Positions 9,122 to 16,867 of a stretch of 64,000 nucleotides of DNA are shown piece after piece (position 1 is the first letter of the stretch; every line of letters starts with the position of its first letter). Where the stretch lies: positions 310,001 to 374,000 of the forward strand of contig NZ_LR778174.1 in assembly GCF_902810435.1 (NCBI RefSeq), given 5' to 3'. The translations under genes were made by a program, and so were the position numbers. The notes below the pieces were generated by a model. That model ran no database searches. It saw only the letters and a program-made list of their open reading frames with translations, and was not told the origin of the DNA. This DNA comes from Veillonella parvula (GTDB lineage Bacteria > Bacillota > Negativicutes > Veillonellales > Veillonellaceae).

Positions 9122-9246
9122 CGTTATAATAGGTTAGAATAATGTCTTAAAATTTGAATTATATAGTATAATATATTAATAGATGAAATAAAAAGGAAAC
9201 CTAATATGGTTATCATTAATAAATCAGGGGTTGCTGATGAAAGGGC

Positions 9247-9384
9247 TTGACCATAGTTATTATTTTGAAGGGGCAAGTTACCTATAAGCAATTTGGTCTA
9301 AATCTTTGGATAACGGGAATTTCTTTTTACATAATATCCTTCATCTTTGGTGTGGGAGGTATAATGTTGTCCATGACGGTTTAA
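9247..9384 (+). CDS. Possible 45-residue membrane peptide (TTG start)
   Basis: In the 351-bp gap between znuA and the next gene, an open frame from a TTG at 9247 encodes a peptide with a hydrophobic C-terminal half (FYIISFIFGVGGIMLS). GAAAGG lies close upstream, but there is no ATG. It may be a small membrane protein or the remnant of a gene like its membrane-protein neighbours. I do not recognise it. The rest of the gap is AT-rich without clear features. Confidence 0.2.
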   Translation: MTIVIILKGQVTYKQFGLNLWITGISFYIISFIFGVGGIMLSMTV

Positions 9385-9432
9385 ATATAGTTTGTGTTAC
9401 AATTAAAGAAATATAGGTGTTTTGGAGGTTTT

Positions 9433-10104
9433 ATGGAAACAAAATGGTATTCAGATATTTGGCAGCTTGTGGTAGCTCCCTTTAAACGCGGTATTCCACA
9501 GATTGTAGAGCATGGATCTTGTCGAAAAGGGTTCTATGCTACAGTAGCTTTGGCATTGGTGGCATTCGTATTTTCAAATATTCTACCTACTTTTTTGAGT
9601 ATGATATTTGTGGATAAACTTAGTGTTGCACTTACTGGTGCGGCGGCTCTTTCTGGGGCCGGTATATTAGGCCTAGCGGTTGGCTTGCTATTTGCTTTTA
9701 TTGGTATTGCTATTTATTCTGCGATTTTCTCTTGGGTCGCCAATAAATTTGATGCCCATACTACATATGAGTCTGTGTTAAAAATCATGTGGTACGAACA
9801 AGCTTATAATCAGATTATGGGCTTAGTATATTTCATTGGCTTCCTATTACTATCATTGCCATTTTTGCTGCTACTAGGCTCTCATCCTGATTCTACAGTA
9901 GGTAGTATTGTATGGATAACTATTATTATATTCGCAACGATAGCTTTTGCAGTCTATACATTCTGGGTATGCTTAACATTATTGAGTCGCCAAATTAATA
10001 AATCCCATTTAGCAACTTTTGGCATTTCTATTATTACGAGTTTAATTCCTGTAATCATTTTAGGTATCTTGATTGGTATGGTAGTACTTGCTAGTTCCAG
10101 ATAA
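9433..10104 (+). CDS. Yip1-like multi-pass membrane protein
   Basis: A 223-residue protein with a short cytoplasmic start (METKWYSDIWQLVVAPFKRG) and about five hydrophobic segments, the layout of the Yip1/DUF1282 superfamily. I chose the ATG at 9433, which follows TTGGAGG; an upstream in-frame start at 9394 lacks a ribosome site. It is the first of three small membrane-protein genes in a row, each with its own terminator. The gene at 11162 has a similar N-terminus (WYKDI versus WYSDI), so the two are probably paralogues. Function unknown. Confidence 0.6.
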   Translation: METKWYSDIWQLVVAPFKRGIPQIVEHGSCRKGFYATVALALVAFVFSNILPTFLSMIFVDKLSVALTGAAALSGAGILGLAVGLLFAFIGIAIYSAIFSWVANKFDAHTTYESVLKIMWYEQAYNQIMGLVYFIGFLLLSLPFLLLLGSHPDSTVGSIVWITIIIFATIAFAVYTFWVCLTLLSRQINKSHLATFGISIITSLIPVIILGILIGMVVLASSR

Positions 10105-10125
10105 TTACATAACATGAAAAATATG

Positions 10126-10204
10126 AAAGGGGCTGTAATAAAACAGCCCTTTTCTACTAAAAAGTTATTAGCTGATTATATATAATCTGCTAATAGCTTT
10201 TTTC
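10126..10204 (+). terminator. Two terminators in tandem
   Basis: The first is AAAGGGGCTGT with ACAGCCCTTTT (10126-10153). The second is AAAAAGTTATTAGC with GCTAATAGCTTTTTT (10159-10204), a 14-bp stem with one mismatch and a T-tail. Together they insulate the two membrane-protein genes. Confidence 0.75.
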
Positions 10205-10281
10205 TGTATTTTATAAGGAAAAAGGGTCCCGAAAGACCTATTCCATTAGGATAATTAAAGTATGAAAAGATGTCTGTTTTG

Positions 10282-10333
10282 TGCTATAATGATGAACGAA
10301 AAATGAAAAGGAACTATTTTTTATAGTTCCTTA
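10282..10333 (+). promoter_or_regulatory. Extended -10 promoter followed by a leader hairpin
   Basis: TGCTATAAT at 10282-10290 is a consensus extended -10 element. About 20 bases downstream, GGAACTAT and ATAGTTCC (10310-10331) form a perfect 8-bp hairpin with a T-only loop, in the leader of the gene at 10406. It could be an attenuator or simply leader structure. Confidence 0.45.
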
Positions 10334-10405
10334 TTGTGTGTTGTATGTTATAGTATTCAAACTTAAATGTTGAGTATGTATATTGTGTAAAAGGTGGTGA
10401 TACCT

Positions 10406-11089
10406 ATGATGGTGGGTTTAATGCAGTTTATCTATCGTTTATTAAACCCTATTGAAGAGAATAATCCTCGTATGTATCACTTTGATATTGCCTATGGGCA
10501 ACTCATAGGAATGCTGCTATTAACACTCATATGTTATCAATTTACTATTGTAGGTGAAGGCGTATATTTAGATGCTATACGTGCGTTTATACGCAATTCT
10601 TCGTTATTAGTAAGGTGGGAATCGCTATCTCTTCCAGTAGGTCAACATGAAATACAACTTTTTTTGGAACAGATGGGTAGTCCTAGAGAATTTTGGAATA
10701 TGGGTCGCTTTGCATGGGTAATCGGAAAAGTTATTTTCATGGCATGTATCATTATAGTTTATGCGGTTGCTCAACAGCGTAAATTTTATGTTCGAACTGT
10801 TACAACCGGTATTTTGCATATCATGTCATTTGCTCAACTTGTTGTGGCATTGATTACTTTTACAGCAGGGATTATGCTGATTTTAACTTCGGTACCATTA
10901 ATACTGCAAGCAATCATTGGCTTCTGTATGATTGTGCTATGTGTTTTAAGTACCGTATTATTGTTACAAACTATGGGACGTATTGTGGGAGCATGTATTA
11001 ATGGGACTCCTTATGAAGGTTTGATTCTAATGTTGATTGCTCTTTTGGTAGCACACGTGTTTGAATGGATTTATATGTTGACTCGATAA
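10406..11089 (+). CDS. Small integral membrane protein, unknown function
   Basis: A 227-residue protein with about five hydrophobic segments and little soluble sequence. Between segments 1 and 2 lies a stretch of about 55 residues (WESLSLPVGQHEIQLFLEQM and beyond) that may be an extracytoplasmic loop. I prefer the ATG at 10406, six bases after AAGGTGGTG; two GTG codons at 10394 and 10397 are alternatives. It sits between two Yip1-like genes and shares their size and topology, but the sequence likeness is not obvious. I do not recognise a family. Confidence 0.6.
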   Translation: MMVGLMQFIYRLLNPIEENNPRMYHFDIAYGQLIGMLLLTLICYQFTIVGEGVYLDAIRAFIRNSSLLVRWESLSLPVGQHEIQLFLEQMGSPREFWNMGRFAWVIGKVIFMACIIIVYAVAQQRKFYVRTVTTGILHIMSFAQLVVALITFTAGIMLILTSVPLILQAIIGFCMIVLCVLSTVLLLQTMGRIVGACINGTPYEGLILMLIALLVAHVFEWIYMLTR

Positions 11090-11107
11090 AATACATATGA
11101 TATATCT

Positions 11108-11134
11108 AGGACGAGACATGGCTCGTCCTTTTTT
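11108..11134 (+). terminator. Terminator
   Basis: AGGACGAG, loop ACATGG, CTCGTCCT, then TTTTT. It separates the second and third membrane-protein genes. Confidence 0.75.
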
Positions 11135-11161
11135 ACTAGTTTTAAACTAAAAGGAGCATTT

Positions 11162-11791
11162 ATGACATGGTATAAGGATATATTGCATTTATTTACTAGG
11201 CTTAGCGAACAATCTTTTCAGAATATTATCAATTATGGATCTCATACAAGAGCCATTCTGAATCTAGTCGTATCTACTATTGTATTATATATAATGACCT
11301 ATAGCTTACCGTTTATGGTGAAAGTGATATCTCCAATGCTCGGGATTAAACGGATGACTGGACTAACTCATTTTGATGTAATTAGTATTTTAGCCAGTTC
11401 GGTATTTTTAATTTTTCAAATTATCATCGGTTCATTTGTCATATGGCGCTTACTTATGTTATTAGGTGGTCGCGGTACTTATGGTGGGGTATTGCGCAAT
11501 TATATATATGGATTAGCTTATACAAATGCACTTCGCACGGTTGTCTTAGTATTAATTCATATACTAGGGATTATTTTTTTCTCTTTGTCTCTTCAAAAAT
11601 ATGTAGGGGATATGGCTTATCTTATTACGATGTTCAGCCAGTATTATGCCGTGTTCATTGTAGCCCAATTAATGAGACGTTATGTTGAACTAGGTATCGT
11701 TAAAACTTATATTGTTATGTTTGTTGTGGCATTATTATCTGTCTCCGTATTGCCTCAATGGATTCGTTTTGTTCATACTCTCTTCAAATGA
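11162..11791 (+). CDS. Yip1-like multi-pass membrane protein
   Basis: A 209-residue protein starting MTWYKDILHLFTRLSEQSFQ, with about five hydrophobic segments. The N-terminal WYKDI, followed by a basic region and the first span, resembles the gene at 9433 (WYSDI), which suggests distant paralogues of the Yip1 superfamily. AAAAGGAGC lies just before the ATG. It ends at a bidirectional terminator shared with the converging FliB-like gene. The role is unknown. Confidence 0.6.
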   Translation: MTWYKDILHLFTRLSEQSFQNIINYGSHTRAILNLVVSTIVLYIMTYSLPFMVKVISPMLGIKRMTGLTHFDVISILASSVFLIFQIIIGSFVIWRLLMLLGGRGTYGGVLRNYIYGLAYTNALRTVVLVLIHILGIIFFSLSLQKYVGDMAYLITMFSQYYAVFIVAQLMRRYVELGIVKTYIVMFVVALLSVSVLPQWIRFVHTLFK

Positions 11792-11809
11792 TGTATTATA
11801 ATAAGACTT

Positions 11810-11843
11810 AAAAAACCGCAAGATAAAATTCTTGCGGTTTTTG
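11810..11843. terminator. Bidirectional terminator
   Basis: AAAAACCGCAAGA and TCTTGCGGTTTTT form a 13-bp stem with A and T runs on both flanks, between two convergent genes. Confidence 0.8.
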
Positions 11844-11844
11844 T

Positions 11845-12756
11845 TCACTCTATAATAAGTTGGGCTTCGTAGTGTTGTAATAATAGCGCCACATTATCTT
11901 CGTCGTATTCGATTTGTTGTGACCATCTAGCAATTTGTTTTAATGGTTGTCCCTCTAAGGCGCTGGCTATAAGTATATAGTCAGTACCATCCTTTGCATA
12001 GGCTAAGATAGATTCCAAGGAATAATCTGATAGCATATCGATTTGGCGATACAATATATATTGGTACACTTTGTTAAATAGGCTCATATCCTCTTGCTGT
12101 ATATAGGTCTGTACGGATGCGATGAGTTGGTCTAGTTTACTAGATAATGTATTAACTTGTGCTGTCCAATTCTCATCGATGGGTTCCGTTTGTTTATATA
12201 GGTCTAATAGTTCTTTGAAAGACTGCTTTGAGGGCTTTGGCGTATATTGGAATAGATTAGGATCTAAATCAAAGGCTAATAATTCAAAAATATTGTGGAG
12301 TGTTAATCGCTCCTCAGAGTTGAATTCATTATGGTCATCTTCAATTGTAAAGAGGAGAAAGTCCATCGGTTCTTGTTGGGCTAATAGTTCAACCGATGCT
12401 TCACAAGATAATCCAACGCCACATAGTTCTAAGTCTTCAATGTATTTATAAAAGCGTGGATGCATATGACAGGTGTCACAAAGTCCTTCTTCTCCTAATT
12501 CAAGAACTACTTTGCATAGACCTTTTTCATTGAGTAAGGGACACATAGGTTGTGCTTTAGAAAAGATAAAATGACTGCCTTCATCATCAACAGTGATGGC
12601 TTGGCGTAAGCTTTCACCAAGAGAACCTGTCATGGCATGATAACGTTCAGCAGTAGGCTCATCTATATCGATGGTCCACAGCTGACAACATGTATTTTCG
12701 CATTGATCGGCCTTGCATTGAAATTCGTGATATATAGTGGGGTAAATTGAAATCAT
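11845..12756 (-). CDS. FliB-family Cys-rich protein (lysine N-methylase-like)
   Basis: The 303-residue protein has the cysteine layout of the FliB/flagellin lysine-N-methylase family: CKADQCENTCCQLW near residue 15, CPLLNEKGLC near 73, CDTCHMHPRFY near 93 and CGVGLSCE near 112. In Salmonella FliB methylates flagellin lysines, and the conserved cysteines are thought to hold a metal or Fe-S cluster. No flagellar genes occur here and Veillonella is non-motile, so the substrate must be something else. The second half is Glu/Gln-rich and poorly conserved. It is a single gene, convergent with the membrane protein upstream. Confidence 0.7.
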   Translation of the reverse strand: MISIYPTIYHEFQCKADQCENTCCQLWTIDIDEPTAERYHAMTGSLGESLRQAITVDDEGSHFIFSKAQPMCPLLNEKGLCKVVLELGEEGLCDTCHMHPRFYKYIEDLELCGVGLSCEASVELLAQQEPMDFLLFTIEDDHNEFNSEERLTLHNIFELLAFDLDPNLFQYTPKPSKQSFKELLDLYKQTEPIDENWTAQVNTLSSKLDQLIASVQTYIQQEDMSLFNKVYQYILYRQIDMLSDYSLESILAYAKDGTDYILIASALEGQPLKQIARWSQQIEYDEDNVALLLQHYEAQLIIE

Positions 12757-12916
12757 AGTTAGCTCACATGTAGTTACAAAAATGAATCTATGTGCATTGT
12801 ATCATAGGGGGCAGGTACATGCACTAATTATATAAATAAAGATTATAAACCGCGTTGATTTAGTGTATAATTGTATATATATTGTTATGATAACTGTTTG
12901 AGATATGGAGGAACCA

Positions 12917-13480
12917 ATGAGATCATTTTTTGTAAAAGGTAGCCTTGTATTGGCCTTGGCAGCGGCATTTGGCATGCCAAATGCAAGTGCAGCCCCTTTA
13001 GTAGCTGTAGAGCCAACTGTGGCAGTTGTTGATGGCAACCATGCGGCGATTGTAGGCGCTAATGGTTTATTAAATGCCTTTATCCAAAATCATCCAAATG
13101 CAGGAATTACGGAAATCGCCTTTGATGCGGATGGAGGTCAAATTAAGTATGATGTTGAAGGTTTTGATGAATCTGGCAAGTATGAGTTAACGTATATCTA
13201 TGCTACTAATCAAATCTTTGAAAAGCGCGAAGGGGACTTCCATAAATCGCTAAAGAAAAAATCGTTTGATCCTCGGGAAATCTTACCGCCTGCAGCTGTG
13301 GTGAACTTTGCTTACGCCCAAACAAAAGGTAAAGCTGTGAGCCTTAATGAATGGGCTGTGCGCTATGATAAAGGTAAAATCGTCTACAAAGTTAGCTTTG
13401 GTACAGCAGATAATAAAGAGGTACATGTGCGTATGGACGCAATGAATGGTAAATTGCTATCTGTTAAATTTGACGATTAA
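12917..13480 (+). CDS. Secreted protein with two PepSY-like repeats
   Basis: Exported protein of 187 residues. A signal peptide (MRSFFVKGSLVLALAAAFG, cleavage after ASA near residue 25) is followed by two PepSY-like units. The first is AIVGANGLLNAFIQNHPNAG with ITEIAFDADGGQIKYDVEG; the second covers roughly residues 115-187 and ends in MDAMNGKLLSVKFDD. PepSY domains occur in protease propeptides and as secreted inhibitors or binding modules. I chose the ATG at 12917 because GGAGGA sits five bases before it; an ATG at 12905 overlaps that site. It is related to the proteins at 13996 and 41641. Confidence 0.75.
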   Translation: MRSFFVKGSLVLALAAAFGMPNASAAPLVAVEPTVAVVDGNHAAIVGANGLLNAFIQNHPNAGITEIAFDADGGQIKYDVEGFDESGKYELTYIYATNQIFEKREGDFHKSLKKKSFDPREILPPAAVVNFAYAQTKGKAVSLNEWAVRYDKGKIVYKVSFGTADNKEVHVRMDAMNGKLLSVKFDD

Positions 13481-13544
13481 TATATGATTGACTAGTTATT
13501 ATATCTTAATAGTGCCTAGTTATTTTATTCTGAATATAATAATT

Positions 13545-13688
13545 AAATGCCTTAATACTGTTTTCCTAAAAAAAATAACTAGTATTGAGGCATTTTTTGT
13601 GAAAGTTTGCTCATGAATGTGAAATTCTAGATATCGATACGTATATTTTGAAGCCGTTTATCCCTTATTTATGGGATGAACGGCTTTT
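13545..13688 (+). terminator. Two terminator-like hairpins after the PepSY gene
   Basis: The first is AAATGCCTTAATACT with AGTATTGAGGCATTTTTT (13545-13598). The second is AAGCCGTTTATCCC with GGGATGAACGGCTTTT (13651-13688). Both end in T-runs. The rest of the 515-bp gap to 13995 is AT-rich with no gene that I can see. Confidence 0.7.
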
Positions 13689-13951
13689 GATATATTTTTC
13701 ATGGAATTTTTAAGTATAAAGTAAATCCCATAGGATTTCATAGGAATTATATATAAATTCATTCTAAACTCACTATAAAATAAGCTTTTAACAGTGCTTC
13801 TACATTTTGACTTCATAGACTGTCGATAGTATGTGTACCAGTCGAAAGACAAACTCAACTATATCTGAAATTTCCAAGCTATATATCTACAAGTCCATGC
13901 TGGATATATGTTTTGGAACTTACATGATGACATTGAGTTGACTGGAAATAT

Positions 13952-13971
13952 ACATGCGTAAAGTTGCATGT
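13952..13971 (+). promoter_or_regulatory. Leader hairpin before the Pro/Ala-rich PepSY gene
   Basis: ACATGC and GCATGT form a 6-bp stem with an 8-base loop, just upstream of the AAGGAGG ribosome site at 13983. It may influence translation start; evidence is limited to the dyad. Confidence 0.3.
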
Positions 13972-13995
13972 AAATGAATTAATAAGGAGGACAAT

Positions 13996-14616
13996 ATGAA
14001 AAAATCTATTTTAAAAAGTAGTATTGCTTTAGCAGTGGCTGGCGTATTTGGTGCCACTGTAGCTGTAACAGCAGCTGAACCAGTAACTCCAATGCCTGTT
14101 ACGCAAGAAACAGCGAGTGCAGCGACTCCAGCACAACCAGTTACTGATCCAGTAGTTCCTACTACAGCGGTGGCTCCAGATGTGGCTACTACTGCAGTTG
14201 CACCTAAAACTCCGGTAGCTCCTGTAGCAGACGGTAATCAAGTAGGTACAGCAGTTCGTAATACTACACCAGTTCCAACAGCTACACAAGATGTTAAAAC
14301 ACCAGTAGCTCAAGAAACTGTAGTACCTAGTACAGAAAATCCTGCAGCAGCAGTTCCTACTATTGAAACTGCATCTGTAGCTAAAGCTCCTAGTGAAACA
14401 AGAGTAGTACGCGGTGGCGATAAAAAATCAGAATCTGTAGCAAAGCATGATAAAGAAGTTAAAAATACTAAAAAAGCTGCAGTAGACAAAGCGCCTAAAG
14501 TAAAAGTTGTGAAAGACGAAAAAAAGGCTGATAAAGAAGAGCCTACTAAAGAGGAAAAAAAAACTCTAAAAGTAGAAAATCACAACCTAGCACAACCAAT
14601 CAGCAAGAAGGCGTAG
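13996..14616 (+). CDS. Secreted Pro/Ala/Thr-rich protein, N-terminal part of a frameshifted PepSY protein
   Basis: Signal peptide (MKKSILKSSIALAVAGVFGA, cleavage near TAA at residue 27), then about 110 residues of Pro/Ala/Thr/Val low complexity, then a Lys/Glu-rich stretch. AAGGAGG precedes the ATG. The frame stops at 14616. The PepSY-like part continues in another frame from the A9 tract at 14555-14563, and one extra A (or two fewer) would join the two into a single protein of about 350 residues. As it stands the product is only a secreted, highly charged, disordered tail. It may be a phase-off allele, a sequencing error or a site of slippage. Confidence 0.7.
   Translation: MKKSILKSSIALAVAGVFGATVAVTAAEPVTPMPVTQETASAATPAQPVTDPVVPTTAVAPDVATTAVAPKTPVAPVADGNQVGTAVRNTTPVPTATQDVKTPVAQETVVPSTENPAAAVPTIETASVAKAPSETRVVRGGDKKSESVAKHDKEVKNTKKAAVDKAPKVKVVKDEKKADKEEPTKEEKKTLKVENHNLAQPISKKA
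14555..14563 (+). repeat. Homopolymer A9 at the frameshift
   Basis: Nine consecutive A in a coding context (GAGG-A9-CTC). A length of 10 or 7 would restore the frame into the PepSY half; A9 leads to a TAG at 14614-14616 and A8 to an immediate TAA. Confidence 0.85.
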
Positions 14617-15053
14617 TAGACCAAAATAGTATTTTCGTAGTTGGTGCTAATTATTTAATTGACCAATTCGAAAGTAAATTTGGAAACTCCAAAATCACTA
14701 ATGTATCCTTCAAAACTCAAGGTAAAACTGCCATTTATGAAGTAGCTGGTTTTAATACTAGTGGTGCTCATTCTATGACTCTAGATGTGGCTACTGGTAA
14801 TGTAACGGATGGTACTCCTAAAGCATATGACGCATCTATGGAAGCTAGTGCTATTGATGCTGGAACAGTAATACCTCCACATGTGGCAATTAATGCAGCT
14901 TTCGTACAGTCTGGCAAGGTAGCGACTGGTATTAATGCGTGGTCTCTTGCTAATCAAAATGGTAAACCACTATATACCATAGAATTCCATGATGCACAAA
15001 ATAAACCGATATCCGTTGTATTGGATGCTAAAACAGGGACGGTAGCAAAATAA
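14564..15053 (+). pseudogene. Out-of-frame C-terminal PepSY half of the gene starting at 13996
   Basis: Open from the A9 tract to the TAA at 15051-15053, with no ribosome site or good start of its own until an ATG at 14775 in mid-domain. It encodes two PepSY-like units that parallel the protein at 12917: VVGANYLIDQFESKFGNSKI corresponds to IVGANGLLNAFIQNHPNAGI, and VIPPHVAINAAFVQ to ILPPAAVVNFAYAQ. That likeness shows it is the true C-terminus of the upstream gene. It could be expressed by transcriptional slippage or in cells with a different tract length. Confidence 0.7.
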
Positions 15054-15059
15054 GTTGAT

Positions 15060-15378
15060 CTCCTATTCTATAGCGCTGTAAAGCAAACCCTTTCAAAAAC
15101 GAACACTAAGCACTCAAAACTATACACACATAACATAAATACACTTACACACACATACACAACACATAAAACACACAAAAACACACACACACAATAAACA
15201 ATTACACACAGCCCTCTGGATTGGATAGATAAACATTGACTCTCTCCTATGCCGTCTATCGTTCAGAGGGCCCCTTATGAATTGTGGTTCCCTCCGAATC
15301 ATAAGATTATATACTTGGTATATATACTCTCTCTCACAATAAGAACGTAACTGCTTTACAGCACGCTGGGTATAGGAG
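15060..15378 (+). ncRNA. Putative structured CA-rich 3' region
   Basis: The 391-bp gap after the PepSY gene is not random. Its ends pair over a long distance: 15060-15085 with 15352-15378, sharing CTCCTAT and GCTGTAAAGCA. Inside are an unstructured CA-rich stretch (about 15121-15210, including (AC)6-7) and two hairpins. One has GCCCTCTG/CAGAGGGC (15211-15271) with inner GATAGA/TCTATC. The other has CTTATGA/TCATAAG (15274-15305). A perfect terminator follows. It looks like a structured 3' UTR or a 3'-derived small RNA. No known RNA family is recognised. Confidence 0.4.
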
Positions 15379-15382
15379 AGCA

Positions 15383-15430
15383 AGAAAGCCCGTATCACAT
15401 GTAGAATTCTACATGTGATACGGGCTTTCT
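15383..15430. terminator. 48-bp perfect palindromic terminator
   Basis: Two perfect 24-bp arms with no unpaired centre (AGAAAGCCCGTATCACATG... and its complement). T-rich sequence follows on the plus strand. It lies between the converging PepSY gene and alr and probably ends both. Confidence 0.8.
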
Positions 15431-15444
15431 TTATTTTACATAGG

Positions 15445-16557
15445 TTAAATATATTGTCGTGGTACGCGCTCTGAGAATCCACAAAAGATCTCATAAGGAA
15501 TTGTGGAAGCAAGGGCTGCAATTTCTAAAGCAGAAATGCTTTCATGACCTTGAGACCCTAGAAGCACCACCTTATCGCCAGGCTTTACCGTGATTGTATC
15601 CGGAACAGAAACCATGAATTGATCCATACAAATACGACCTACTACGGGACAACGAGTGCCATGAATCAGTACGGTGCCCCGATTGGATAAACTACGAGGG
15701 TAGCCATCCGCATAGCCTACAGGGATAGTAGCAATTGTCATTGGTTCAGTTGTGATATAGGTAGATCCATATCCAATGCCTTCGCCAGCAGGGATATGTT
15801 GTACATGAACAACTTCACTATGGAAAGATAAAACAGGTTTTAAGCCCAATCGATTTGGCACATCAAGAGATGGCATGATACCGTATTGAATAATACCAGG
15901 ACGAGCATCTGTGAATAGACTATCTTTGACAGATAAAAGACCTGCACTGTTGGCGAGGGAGAAACGGTAATCTGCTTCTGGACGGAATGCTCGTATTTCA
16001 TCTACCATGCGATGAAATTTTTGCGTTTGGCTATGGGCGTGTGATTGATCCGCCGCATCAGCATTGCTCATGTGAGAGAAGAATCCGTCTATTTCCAAAT
16101 TTTCGTAGGACTCAATGCGTTTGATAAACTCAATGGCATCCTCAGGCTTGATACCGATGCGATGCATGCCTGTATCAACGGCAACAGCAACGCGAATAAT
16201 CATGTCGTGATTATCGGCTACTTTATTGAGTGATTCCAAGTCGGTAGATTCACAAACGGCAGGAATCGAATTAGTGTCTGCCACAAGTTCAAAGGATTGT
16301 GGCCTTGTGAGTCCTAATAAATAAATAGGTACCATAATACCTGCATTGCGAAGTGGTACGGACTCCTCTGGAATAGCAACGGCTAAGGATTCGTAACCTT
16401 CCTCCACGGCAATACGCCCCATCATAACACTGCCGTGGCCGTAGCCATTGGCCTTGATGACAGCTGTAGACGTACTCCATTCAGGTAAACTATCTTTAAT
16501 TTTACGCAAATTCTCGCGAACGAGACTTGTATTTATGGTCAAATAGGTAGGTCTCAT
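15445..16557 (-). CDS. alr: Alanine racemase
   Basis: PLP enzyme interconverting L- and D-alanine for peptidoglycan. The 370-residue protein has the PLP-lysine motif VIKANGYGHG (Lys35), the tyrosine-containing GIGYGSTY that supplies the second catalytic base, and GRICMDQFMV in the C-terminal beta-domain. I chose the ATG at 16557, preceded by TTGAGGAA; a TTG at 16569 is in frame, but that sequence is the ribosome site itself. It is a single gene. Confidence 0.93.
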   Translation of the reverse strand: MRPTYLTINTSLVRENLRKIKDSLPEWSTSTAVIKANGYGHGSVMMGRIAVEEGYESLAVAIPEESVPLRNAGIMVPIYLLGLTRPQSFELVADTNSIPAVCESTDLESLNKVADNHDMIIRVAVAVDTGMHRIGIKPEDAIEFIKRIESYENLEIDGFFSHMSNADAADQSHAHSQTQKFHRMVDEIRAFRPEADYRFSLANSAGLLSVKDSLFTDARPGIIQYGIMPSLDVPNRLGLKPVLSFHSEVVHVQHIPAGEGIGYGSTYITTEPMTIATIPVGYADGYPRSLSNRGTVLIHGTRCPVVGRICMDQFMVSVPDTITVKPGDKVVLLGSQGHESISALEIAALASTIPYEIFCGFSERVPRQYI

Positions 16558-16622
16558 TGTATTCCTCAATTCTATATAACATTACTTTTATTTTATAACT
16601 TTTGGGGAATTACACAATACTT

Positions 16623-16739
16623 TTGTGAAAGTTATATACAGAAAAATGAGTTTTACTTTGAATTTTATAGGATTTATACATATATTATATACAATTATTG
16701 TGAAAGTATACTAATTAGTTGTGAAAGTATATTAATTGG
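16623..16739. promoter_or_regulatory. TTGTGAAAG direct repeats upstream of the dehydrogenase gene
   Basis: TTGTGAAAG occurs at 16623, 16698 and 16719. The last two begin 21-bp tandem units (TTGTGAAAGTATACTAATTAG and a copy with two changes), exactly two helical turns apart. They lie in the 310-bp divergent gap between alr and the dehydrogenase gene. Similar elements occur before the PepSY gene at 41641 (42278) and, as TTGTGAAG, before pflB (23945). They resemble half-sites of Rex- or Crp-type operators. Confidence 0.4.
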
Positions 16740-16867
16740 TATAGGTAGTTGATATATAATAGAAGTTATTTTAGTATAAAATTATATAAATAATAGTATA
16801 ATTTATGTATAATTTATATAGAAGTGGTATTACCTATGTTTTAGGCTATTCAATTTAGGAGGTTCTC

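Noticed and set aside
15120..15521. Minus-strand frame of 133 codons over the CA-rich region
   Set aside because: Composition is driven by the CA/GT repeats (Cys-Val runs), it overlaps the terminator and alr, and it has no ribosome site.
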